DNA of 64,000 nt from Chrysomallon squamiferum (Eukaryota; Mollusca; Gastropoda; Neomphalida; Peltospiridae), in assembly GCA_012295275.1 (NCBI GenBank), contig CM022670.1, positions 748,001-812,000 of the forward strand, written 5' to 3'. Position numbers and translations under genes: made by a program. Positions 26,061 through 64,000 of this stretch are shown here, one piece after another. Position 1 is the first letter of the stretch, and each line of letters begins with the position of its first letter. The notes beneath the pieces were generated by a model. That model had not been told where the DNA came from. It saw only the letters and a list, made by a program, of their open reading frames with translations, and did not search any database.

Positions 26061-26736
26061 TCTGCTGTTTTGTTTTATGCTGATAACTTATGCCAAAATC
26101 TGACATGGCTCTTAATACCAATTACAGACTTCTGTAAGTGCCAGAGGAACAAAGGTTTACACAGCGTGACATGAAATAGTTTGTTACTTATTTTAAAATA
26201 AACTGCTTCCTGCTTTTGCATCTTTTACAAAATATGCAAATTTCACGTTCGGAAGAAAACCTAAGTACAAACATCAGAACAAACGCGTTAGTCACGTTCA
26301 ACAGAATCTGTAAAACATAATCTAGGAAACTGGTTAATTTTCTATTTTGCAAATACTAAAGTATTTTTCGACAGTTCTACAATGAATAACAAAACCACTG
26401 CAACCAGTATAAAAATCATTTAACTGCGTCGACACTGACATTGTTGATGTTAAAATACTGAAACCTTAGACAGCTTGAGAAAACAAAACAACCGATGTAT
26501 ATTTTAAAATTTGTACGGGTGAAATGTTTCAGTTTGATGATGATGATGATGATGATTATCATTATTATTATTTTGAAAGTCCATCTGTCAGAGGGTAATA
26601 ATTTTGAAAACAGTCTGGCTAAAGTGAGGTTAACGTTCATCACAGATGTTAGTTTAATGATCTCACTAACAGTCACAGTATCAGTTTTATCTGTCTCGCT
26701 TTTTCTTTCATATATTTTTACTGTCAAACTGTTTGT

Positions 26737-26740
<4 letters not shown>

Positions 26741-26826
<86 letters not shown>
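26741..26826 (+). repeat. (CT)n microsatellite
   Basis: CT run of about 86 bp. The flanking open frame that encodes poly Ser-Leu is a by-product of the repeat. Confidence 0.97.
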
Positions 26827-26828
<2 letters not shown>

Positions 26829-27589
26829 CCTAGTCATTTCCTTTAACGTTTTACAATATCTCTTTTCCTGTGTTTGTTGTATTTGTATTCCTTTCCTTTT
26901 CACAATATTTAATTTGCCACTTGCATTTTATTTATATCAATAACTGAGTAAGAATAACAACTAAGATAATATAATAGCAACACTAATGCCAACAAAACAG
27001 CAGCATCAACATCAACAACAATAACAGTAATTAAAATTGTAATATCAGTAATAAAATGTTAACAGTGATCATACAAACATGAGTTTAATGTTAAATTTCA
27101 TTTTGCTTAAACTCAGTTTTACTACAGTATATAAAAACGTGACATCGCCAGTTAATGTTGCAACACTCCCTATTATTTTTATCATCATCGTATTATGTAT
27201 GTGTACCTATTCTCGAAGATTGGGGGGAAAATCCATTGGACACACTACTGCTCGCGGATCGCACGATCCATCATACTTTGAGCAAGTGTTTGTACCAGTG
27301 AATTCTGTCTGGCCCCAATACAAATAACGCGGATATTAATAAAAATGAAATGAAAAGTCAATAGAGTAATATTTTTATTATGATAATTTACAAAGCACAT
27401 CTGAGTCTTCTCTTCAAGGTTCTCAATAACATCGTTTTCTCGATGAATACCACTAATTTTATCTGTCTCACACTTCGCGCAGTCTCTAACTGAGCATTAA
27501 ACCGAACACGAACTTCCCGTTCTGTCATCAGTATTGTTCAAAAAGCTACAAAAATACAGTGCATTTTCCATAAAAGCCTCGTATTTTCT

Positions 27590-27770
27590 TGTCGCTTTCT
27601 TATTTTTTCAGCGGAGAGGTCGTATAACGACATTTTGATTAGCCCTGGTCGATCTCAAAAGAGGATTTCGACATCTGGAGTTAGGGTCCCTGAAAAGAGT
27701 CGGAGTAACGTACCGGACAGATAGTGTTCAGACTGGTGCTTTACCTCCCCGAGGGCGCTGAGCTTATAGA
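27590..27770. promoter_or_regulatory. CpG-rich complex island
   Basis: A non-repetitive CpG-rich stretch carrying GGTCGTATAACGAC (near-palindromic) near 27618 and CCCGAGGGCGCTGAG near 27748, a weak relative of a CTCF core. No coding potential is visible. Confidence 0.2.
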
Positions 27771-28484
27771 TAATATATTACACTTCACTCATCTTTCATT
27801 GTGTTCGTGTACAGCTGTTTCCGTTTCAACATACAGGCACAAAAAGCCCGCAACAAAAACTTTACTCAATCCTCCTCAAAAAGAGAGAAGAAACTGTTAG
27901 AAAAATAAAGAAGAAGAACAAGAAAGAAAAAGATAAAAGACATGACACACTGCGGTCAGTGTAGGTTATTCATCCGGGACCGCCGACATAACAACATTCT
28001 GTTAACCAAAAAGACAAACTGAATCACTTTTTTTTTTTTTTTTTTTTAGCAATGAATTATATAAAAGAGACATGTTATAGAATTTATTGATCGCACCGAC
28101 AAAACCTTTTCTCAATGTTTCCGTAACCGATAGGTCCGTCCTTTATAAATCGGCGTTAGGGAGGAAATAAAGTGCAAATGAATGAAAGAAAACTTCACAA
28201 AAAACCCACTCCAAACACGTGTGTGTATATCACAGTGGCAGTTACAAATGTATATCGAGTTTCACAAATCATCGAGCCACCTGGTTGCCACGTGGCATTC
28301 AACGTGTCGTCTGTTTGAAAATAAACTTCTGAATAAATAGTATAAATATCTTTTTCAAAAGTTTTTAGTTTTCAAAAAAAAAAAAAAAAAAAATCAATTT
28401 AAGGATATTTTTAAGAGAGAGAGAGAAGAAAAAACCTGATTTAAATATTTTTTTTATTATTTGTAATCACAACACGAAGAGAGA

Positions 28485-28488
28485 CGTG

Positions 28489-28519
<31 letters not shown>

Positions 28520-28633
28520 GTATGTATGTATGTGTGTGTATGTGTGCGTGTGTGTGTATGTATATGTGTATGTGTGTATGTGTGTGTATGTATGTGTATG
28601 TGTGTGTGTGTGTATGTGTGTGTGTATGTGTGT

Positions 28634-28711
<78 letters not shown>

Positions 28712-28712
28712 T
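28485..28712 (+). repeat. Compound (GT)n/(GTAT)n microsatellite
   Basis: GT repeats with frequent GTAT interruptions, ending in a short GA run. All three forward frames are open because of the repeat and are not genes. Confidence 0.97.
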
Positions 28713-29504
28713 TAATGCAAAACCAGAGGAAGTAAGAAATACTTTTATTTAACTGTGCATAACTAAAATATAGCTTTTTCTTCTTCTTCTTCTTTTTTTT
28801 TTTAATGTACCTTCTAGTTAAATATTAAAGTCTATGAAAACAAAAATGTTTTTGAATACACCAGTCACGTGATATCTGATTCACTGATGTGTAAATTAAA
28901 AATTCCATATCGTCTCAAGACATGCGAAAGTATTAAAATACATTATGGGATTATAAACATGTCTAAATAACGTATGAAAATTATATTTTCAGAAACTGCA
29001 GCATAAATTAACTTTCTGTCTTAACACAACGCATATATTTAAATATGTTTTCAAGAAATCTCGATTAAACGTCAAAGTATCGCGAAAGTCTTAATTATAG
29101 GATCCACATTAAAGGCGTCTTATCAGAAAATCTTGAAACCAGATGTGAGAGTGACAACTATACGATCATATTGGGATTCTTTATGACGTATGGATATAAA
29201 AAGAAATAGATTATCTTTCCCTCTCTTTTGTAAAGAGCGAGATCAAATTCACTGCACTGCAAACATTTAAACAGAAGGCTTGTAAATCATCCTTAATTTA
29301 AATATTTTTACCTTCAGGTGATAGCGACCCGAAGACTGGGAGAACATCTTTAAGTTTTTAGAGCCTTTAACGACTGTTACCGCCTGGCAGGCGCGGCGCG
29401 TATCTGATAGTGTGATATTAATTCCAGCTTAACACCAACGGAATAGTTTATAATAAAGATATGCAAATAGGTAACAATATTTTGTGTTACAAAGGAGTTG
29501 GTGG

Positions 29505-29632
29505 CACTTATGATGATGATGATGATGATGATGATTATTATGATGAAGATGACGATGATAATTGTAATAATTATTATTATTATTACTGTTGTTGTTGTAG
29601 TCGTTGTTGTCGTCATTGTTATTATTATTAAT
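29505..29632 (+). repeat. (GAT)n / (ATT)n / (GTT)n trinucleotide cluster
   Basis: GAT units followed by ATT, GTT and GTC-type trinucleotides. The antisense poly-Thr/Ile frame is a repeat artefact. Confidence 0.85.
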
Positions 29633-30599
29633 ATGATGACTGTCGTAAATGAAAAGATCAGTTTCAGAATTGTTTAAAATTCGAATCTAATTTCGTTTGC
29701 GTGACTGTTCCTTTTTCTTTAATACAATTATTAGCTTTATGACATATTAAATCATTGAATTCTTAGCATTTTTAGGCACAAAAATTTCTCAAAAGCTTTT
29801 ATAAGCCCTTTCACCTTCAAATTCGAATAATTTAAACTGTAGAGCTTATCTTGATCTTTCACCAAAATCTTTCAACAGAAAAAACAATAAGAAATATAAT
29901 AAAATAAATGGTAGTTTTCCATAATTATGTTGTTAGATTTTATCAAGTTTATTATGTTTTTAATTTTTGATGTTTTATATTTTATTTATTTGTTTAAGTT
30001 TTTTTATTATTATTATTATTTTTAAGTTTAACATCGAACAAACAAATAATAATAAATAAAAAAATAAATATAAAATAAAACAATATCGGGACATCTTCAG
30101 ACGACTTCAAAATTTAAAATTGCATGTATTTGTGCGGTTCATCCCGTGTAATTTTACTCCATCCTAGCCTCGTACATGCGTTTAAATTAATAGGCGAGGT
30201 TGCCCTCTCCTTTTTTGTCACTTTGACATACGAATGAACGATCGACCCAAATACACACCCGATTACACAGGGAAATTAAAATTATATGGGTAATTTTTTT
30301 ACGTCCCTTCTGTTTTGGAATCAGAGCATTTACATGTTGACATTGCTTGTGACATTTGGCATTTCTGATCATTCATAATACCCACAGGGAGGGTTCACGA
30401 CACCCTGGGTCCTGTTTGGACGTAAGATTTACATGCCTGGGTAGAAAGCCAAACATGGAAACTGATCCCGGTTATTTTACACATGAATGACTTTTTCAAA
30501 CAACGCGGTGAAACACTGGGGAAAAAAAGATCATTCGCTGAAACGAATTCTAAAAACTCTTTGCCACGAAACCTAAAATAAACACACCCTTGCTTTTAC

Positions 30600-30895
30600 A
30601 TCGTATTCAGCCATGCCTATTAAAATTAATTCTCTTTCTTCGATTCTTGACATGCCACCACTCAACAGATGGCGCCATTTTCACCTTGGCACGTGCCATC
30701 GATTAGCTGCTGCGCGTGCCAGGTGCGAGCGTCAAGGCGCGTTGCCAAGCAATGGCGACGAAAATACCCCACTTGAGTTTAATAAAGAGCTGAATAGCGG
30801 TTTCAGCAAACATCGCGGTATGGTCACTCTATTTTTGAAAAGGCCGTTTGAAGACCACATCATTCGGGATAAGAAAAGACTCACTTATGAGTGAG
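30600..30895. promoter_or_regulatory. Candidate insulator/enhancer island with CTCF-like site
   Basis: TCAACAGATGGCGCC at 30662-30676 fits the core of the animal CTCF motif (CCANYAGRKGGCGC) at every position except the first. It overlaps the palindrome ATGGCGCCAT at 30669-30678 and is followed by the 12-bp palindrome TGGCACGTGCCA (E-box CACGTG) at 30687-30698. The block is GC-rich for this window. A 93-codon open frame (30613-30894) covers it, but the frame has no known family, splice context or low-complexity explanation. I favour a regulatory reading but cannot exclude a small protein. Confidence 0.35.
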
Positions 30896-32118
30896 AACGA
30901 AAATGTTACGTGATACTTTGACAGGAAGAACTCATTGTTGATAATTTATTTTGTTCAAATTGACGATTATGTCTCAAGTTCATGACAATCCTAACATCGT
31001 AAATCTGAATACGGCGCTGAACTCGAGTAATCTGCCATTAAAAGATTATGCTACACCAGAATACACATGCTGTACAACAACCTTAAACATTATTTTTCAA
31101 TTTATAAATTTAAATAACGAATGATTTCTTTCTCTTTTTTTTTAATGTACCCTTTTTCGGCAATTAACGTGAGATAGAATCCGAAATTTGTTTAAATCTT
31201 GTCTCAGTAACCTAAAAAAAAAGTAAAAGACTTTTATAACTATTAACTGGAGTTTAGATAGAAATAAAAATAAATATATAATGCAATCTAATTTAAGAAC
31301 GAGTGGAATGTTAATGTGTGTCTCAGGACGAACAAAATGAGATCTTCGACATGGCATGCGATTTAAAAACATGATGTTTTAACATACGTGAGTTTTTCAC
31401 ATAAAAGTGTCAGTGGTATTTTAAAGTGTATATTACGTAATATAAAGAAACAAGCCCCGAGGGATCTTTGTAAAAATTCGTACTCTTACGAATAATAACA
31501 AAGTAATCAACGAAAGGTAAAAATGAAAACACCTGCATTAAAATCGGAATATTATATATATATATATTTTCCTTTTTCTTTTTCTTATTCTTCGACTTCT
31601 TCTTTTATATTTTAAAAATCTTATTATTATATTTATTTATTTATTTATTTATGTTTATATTTATTAATTAAATTAGTTTATTTATTATCTCAGTCGATCA
31701 AATAGTGTATTCGTTTTATTCATCATCATCATTATTATTTGTGCAGTTCTTTGTGGAAATTATTTGTTGACTAGGTTTTCAACCAACAGATGCACCAATG
31801 TTTTGTTTTCTTTATTTGATTTTAGCCGTACATTTATTTATTTATTTATTTATTTATTTATTATATTTATTTTATTTTCTTATATTATTGGCTTTTAAAA
31901 AAAATTAATAATAATAATAGTAATAATACTGTATTATTATTATTATTATTTATTTTATTTTATTTTAGTTTTGTTTTATGACTATTTTAATATTGTTGTT
32001 ATTGTTATTATTATTATTTATTTATTTATTATTATTATTATTATTTTATTTATTGCATAAGAAGAATAACGAATCATGAAACTAGAATGATGGAAACCAG
32101 CAAATATTTAACATGACA

Positions 32119-32279
32119 ATAATATTAGCCTGTGGGTGGGGTAGCCCGGGCAGGGATCGTAAAACTATATCCTCAAACTGTCTCGTAATGAGTGAGTTAA
32201 TGGGGCAATAAAGACAGGCTCCAGTCAATGTTCTGTAAATTGATATTGGATTATTTACGCGAAATGTGTCAAAATGAAA
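32119..32279 (+). promoter_or_regulatory. Duplicated non-coding element, copy A
   Basis: This complex sequence is alignable over its whole length with 32983-33160. Shared blocks in order are: TAATATT, AGCCCGGG, GTTAAT, AATAAAGAYAGKCTCC, a block like AATGTTCTSTAAATTGA, and TTTACGC, then GTGTSAAAATG. It contains no open frame and lies between CT and AAAT/ATTT simple repeats. It could be a duplicated enhancer core or an old short transposon. Confidence 0.6.
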
Positions 32280-32554
32280 TTGTTTTTCTAATCTGCAGAG
32301 TGTGAAAAAACATTTTTTAGTTTATTTATTTGTTTATTATTTTTAATTTAATTTTCTTTTATTTTTTATTTGTTTTTATTTTGTTTGATTTGATTTTATT
32401 ATTATTTGTTTATTTTATTTTTTTAAAACGGTAATTTGGAGAGTAGGCTGAACTTGGAATATTATTTTAAACCACTAACTTTAATTTCTCTTGAGTAATT
32501 TATAAAGTTGTTGACACCTTGCCTTTTTACAATTAATTTTAAACAAAATTAAGA

Positions 32555-32556
<2 letters not shown>

Positions 32557-32652
<96 letters not shown>
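32557..32652 (+). repeat. (CT)n microsatellite
   Basis: CT run of about 95 bp. The antisense Arg-Glu frame is a repeat artefact. Confidence 0.97.
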
Positions 32653-32697
32653 CCAACACACACAAATAGACGCAAACTTACACTTCATTATATCAAA

Positions 32698-32732
<35 letters not shown>

Positions 32733-32800
32733 AATAATAAAATAATAAAATAAAATAAAATAAAATTAAAAAATAAATAAATAAATAAATAAATAAATGA
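32698..32800 (+). repeat. (AAAT)n microsatellite with AAAAT interruptions
   Basis: AAAT units from 32698, interrupted by AAAAT-type units and resuming to about 32800. Confidence 0.9.
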
Positions 32801-32982
32801 GAGAAGATGTATGTTATCTTGAAGACTGATTACGTTCTGCCAGTTTCAGATAATATATAACTCGGAGATACATTTTTTCTTCTTTATCTTAAATTTCTTT
32901 TCTTTAATTCTATTTTTCGCCAAAGATGAAGAAGGACACTACAGGCAGGATGATAAAGATAATCAGATATCTAAATTAATAA

Positions 32983-33160
32983 TAATATTTGCCCGTGAGT
33001 CTGAAGGGACGGAAGCCCGGGGGAGAGTCGCAGTATTACACCCTGGTGCGATCTCTCAGCCAGTTAATTACTGAGGTAATAAAGATAGTCTCCCCTTAAT
33101 GTTCTCTAAATTGACATTGTATTGTTTTACGCTTGTGTGAAAATGCAAGCATTTTTATAA
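32983..33160 (+). promoter_or_regulatory. Duplicated non-coding element, copy B
   Basis: Paralogous to 32119-32279, about 860 bp downstream in the same orientation. The GC-rich 5' part has diverged, with an insertion before AGCCCGGG. The 3' part, from GTTAAT through AATAAAGATAGTCTCC to TTTTACGC, is the best conserved. Unequal conservation of blocks suggests selection on parts of the element, but two copies are too few to be sure. Confidence 0.6.
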
Positions 33161-33859
33161 CCTAAATGTTTGCAGCTGATGATAAAATTAAAGGTCTTTT
33201 GTAACTTTGTATCGTACATATATTTTCTCTCTGTCTGTCTGACTGTGTCTCCATATGTGTTTATTTCTATCAATGATTGTGTTTCAAGATATACGCATAA
33301 ATAATCACCATCATTAACATCATTACTCTTTCCATTTTTTACAGATTTATTTTTAATCTAATCACTTTGGCATGAAAAGCAGGTGTTTTTTAGAAGGGGC
33401 GGGGTTGTGGCGGTAATGAACTAACATCTAAAAAATCCCAACAAAACAATATATAACAAAATATAGTGTAGCATGTTGTAAACATGGCTAATTTATAAAC
33501 AAACGAGAAAAGAAATAATGTATTTGTAAGACTACTGGAATTCCATCGCTTTTTTCAGATTAACTGAGATTATAAATATTTTAAATGAAATTTAATTTAA
33601 AGCAGATGTACTTAGTATTGTCCACCTTTTCTCAGATCTAGTTTCAAATTACACTTCTTTAGCAAATGGACATTTTATAAATGAAAATTTGATCGAGCCA
33701 CCCGCAAGAATGCAAAAATGGATGTACAAAAGAATTCGTTTCGTAAATTGAAAAACATTACGATAAACGCAGTTCTTTTTGTCTCTTGGACACAATTATG
33801 CAGATGTTGCGACCAGTTGTGTAACCTCAATTAATTATTCTGATATTCCAGGGTCAATT

Positions 33860-34160
33860 TAGCTGTTTAACAACAGGCAAAAATAAAACAGTGGATTGAG
33901 ATCAAAGAAGACCCGCCAAATTATAAAACGGCGACCAATCACAGCAGAGCCTGACAAGTGACAAATGATTTCTCGCCGTCGGCTGTCACTGTGAAAAAAA
34001 AAAAAAGGTCTATCGTTCAATCACGTGACAGGAATACAATAGGCAAGTGTAATATGTAAATTAAACATTACTGCATCTTACACCGCATACGAATGGTCCG
34101 AATTCCGAAGCAAAACAAAAATAATCGTACCCTGCTGATGTAAACAATGTTACTTAACGC
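33860..34160. promoter_or_regulatory. Candidate regulatory island with TCF, CCAAT and Meis-like sites
   Basis: CpG-rich complex sequence with AGATCAAAG (TCF/LEF-like) at 33899-33907, GACCAATCA (CCAAT box) near 33933, TGACAAGTGACA (Meis and NKX2-like cores) at 33952-33963 and GGCTGTCACTGTGA near 33981. No open frame is present. Several developmental-type sites within 100 bp make it a better than average enhancer candidate, but single motifs occur often by chance. Confidence 0.35.
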
Positions 34161-34929
34161 TCGCTTTATGCCGTATTGCCATTTTCATTCTGCATGTTTG
34201 AATGCACACACAATTAGTAAACAATTTGTGGAAGCCAAGCTATTTGAAATTTTGAAACATACTGCAAGTGACTGAAATGTCAAATATTTAATTATGTATC
34301 CTTCATTTTTGAATTGATGTTATTTTAAGGTGTTAATTCTCTCTCTCTCTCTCTCTCTGCCTATTAATGTTACTTTTCTAATCAGTAAACCATAATATGG
34401 CCAGCGGTTAATGAAAGCATAATTTGAAAAACAAACGCTTTAATTTTATTATCATTGTATTAAACCTAAATTTATATGAAATATTTATCAAGAAATATTT
34501 TGAAATAACCAAAAACGGTAAAGTTTTCACAAAGTTGAAACTCGTTTGGGGTTAAATTGGGGATCGGTGTAATCTATAGGATTGGAAAACCATGACTCGA
34601 AAACTAATATTGTTAATAAATATTCCAAACTTTGTGGAAACCTATTACACTTTTTAAATGCATTTCGAAGTTTATATAAGACACTTCTAACAAAAGAAAG
34701 AAATAAACTTAACCTGGAAGAAATGGGAATTTACCAGTGTAACTTGCCATTTTCACCAAATTTTAACGTTGTTCTCAAAATTGATGAGCTCCATTATGTC
34801 AAAATAATGTTATTAAAATAACAAAAATCATTAACAAGTTATTTTATAATTATATATTTTTATTATTTATTTCTTTTAAAATTATTATTTGTTTTTATTA
34901 TACTATCAATACTTTGGTATATTCTGTAA

Positions 34930-35476
34930 AATTGAATTTATAAGGGGTTCGAATTGGTTCCAAAAGGGAAGGAAAAGAAGGCTGGTTTTCGTCCGACCTT
35001 TTGAAAACCGATTAAACACGATTAAAGGGAAATAACCGCTGACGACTATATAGGGGAAAAACCCCACGACAAACACCTGCTCAATAGACTGGAACTAGAC
35101 AAAATTTAATTTAGTTTTATATATGTACGTAATAATAGAACATTTATTTTGAACAAATATTTTTCCTTTTTAAAAAAAAATAATATTCTGAAATTTATTT
35201 TACAATAATAATGCAGTAGAAATAAAAAAAAAAAGCATTGTAATATCAAATAGCGCAGTAATTCTCGCGTGGTTTTGTGCTTGTCAACCATAAACAATAT
35301 GGCCGTCAAATAACGTTTGCAGAAGCTTGTGAACCGCTAAATAATTATTTGAATGAATATAGAGTTTATCTGGCATTTCTTTTCATCTGGAAATATCACA
35401 TATACAATAATGGTTTTTAATTATTTTAAACTCTGAATTATTTTTGCTATCACCTCAGTTTTAAACATAATAAAAG
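34930..35476 (+). promoter_or_regulatory. Probable promoter and non-coding first exon of the TTC6-like gene
   Basis: CpG-rich sequence ends at about 35340. A YY1-like AATATGGCCG lies at 35295-35304, overlapping a forkhead-like ATAAACA at 35290-35296; a TATATA with flanking GG is near 35048. A strong donor, AAAG/GTAAGT, has its GT at 35477. An acceptor, TTATTTTCAG, ends at 35704, just before the first coding exon. I infer a 5' UTR exon ending at 35476 spliced to 35705. The transcription start is not fixed. Confidence 0.4.
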
Positions 35477-35644
35477 GTAAGTTAAGCAATATTTTAAGTG
35501 ATTGATCTGAAAATGCAACTTCTTTCAACAATGTGTGATGTGTCTTCCACCAATAACAACCATATGTGTGTTATAACTGTAATTTTTATTTTTTAATAAA
35601 TGCTTTTGTATTATGGAAACTGCATCATCTTCATCATTATCATT

Positions 35645-35645
35645 A

Positions 35646-35699
<54 letters not shown>

Positions 35700-35700
35700 T
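35645..35700 (+). repeat. (ATT)n microsatellite abutting a splice acceptor
   Basis: An ATT run leads directly into TTTTCAG, so the repeat occupies the place of the polypyrimidine tract before the first coding exon. Confidence 0.9.
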
Positions 35701-35742
35701 TCAGGTTAGGAGTGTTTGCTGGAAGTTTAAAACGTAAGCAAA

Positions 35743-64000
<28,258 letters not shown>

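Larger units (their letters stand above)
21590..35340. other. CpG-retaining intergenic region, probable regulatory domain
   Basis: No gene could be supported here on either strand, and no forkhead, homeobox or other recognisable coding exon is present. From about 21590 CpG becomes frequent (by eye about 17 in 22501-22860), and non-repetitive islands alternate with microsatellites. CpG becomes rare again at about 35340, just before the first inferred exon of the next gene. I infer an unmethylated intergenic region with cis-regulatory content between two methylated gene bodies. The individual islands are listed separately. Confidence 0.5.

Noticed and set aside
27740-27765. Second CTCF site (CCCGAGGGCGCTGAG)
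   Set aside because: The GGCGC core fits but the upstream half of the motif does not; too weak to call.
28486-28752. Cys/Val-rich open frames
   Set aside because: Pure product of the GT/GTAT microsatellite.
30613-30894. 93-codon open frame in the CpG-rich island as a gene
   Set aside because: Begins with a plausible ATG and is not repetitive, but it has no known relatives, no visible promoter or splice sites, and overlaps dense regulatory-type motifs. Kept as a regulatory candidate instead.
34582-34821. 79-codon open frame upstream of the TTC6-like gene
   Set aside because: AT-rich, no recognised domain, no splice or promoter context; consistent with chance in low-GC DNA.
21590-35340. A FoxA, Nkx or other homeobox/forkhead gene in the intergenic region
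   Set aside because: I looked for a forkhead or homeobox coding block on both strands and found no open frame long enough or similar enough.

Overview
This is a window of animal nuclear DNA. It is very AT-rich, crowded with microsatellites and minisatellites, and its coding sequence is split into short exons with GT/AG junctions. I see no bacterial, viral, tRNA, rRNA or CRISPR feature. The introns are compact (mostly 0.15-1.5 kb), simple repeats are abundant (ATT, CA, CT, ATGT, AAAT), and CpG is depleted inside genes but kept between them. This fits an invertebrate with gene-body methylation; a mollusc or other spiralian is my best guess, but the species is not determined.

Layout. (1) 1-20.5 kb is the 3' end of a plus-strand gene. 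Its last three coding exons (19369-19501, 19960-19990, 20359-20428) encode about 78 C-terminal residues of a protein I do not recognise. The 19 kb before them looks like intron or other non-coding DNA and holds three local families of degenerate repeats. (2) 20.6-35.3 kb is intergenic, with no supportable gene. From about 21.6 kb its texture changes: CpGs become common and islands of complex sequence appear between simple repeats. These islands include a CTCF-like site, 12-bp palindromes, a tandemly duplicated element of about 160 bp, and clusters of homeobox/TCF/Meis-like sites. I read it as a regulatory region. (3) From about 35.3 kb to the right edge runs one long plus-strand gene. I could chain 41 coding exons (35743-63686, about 1,790 codons), and a 42nd acceptor sits on the last bases of the window. 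The product has a long, mostly disordered, charged N-terminal half, a nuclear-localisation-like basic cluster, a 7-residue coding minisatellite, and then about 14 TPR repeats. Architecture and length point to tetratricopeptide repeat protein 6 (TTC6).

Context. In human, TTC6 lies beside FOXA1 and MIPOL1 in the conserved NKX2-1/PAX9/SLC25A21/MIPOL1/FOXA block. FoxA is not in this window, but the position and strand of the upstream gene make MIPOL1 a hypothesis worth testing, and the CpG-rich intergenic stretch is a candidate regulatory domain.

Most notable observations: a one-base frame break in a C6 run in exon 26 of the TTC6-like gene; two intronic minisatellites (before exons 32 and 41) whose repeat unit contains the 3' splice site, so many decoy acceptors sit before a real exon; a duplicated non-coding element at 32.1/33.0 kb; and a (CA)n(GA)n-linked repeat with an identical core in intergenic and intronic DNA 39 kb apart.
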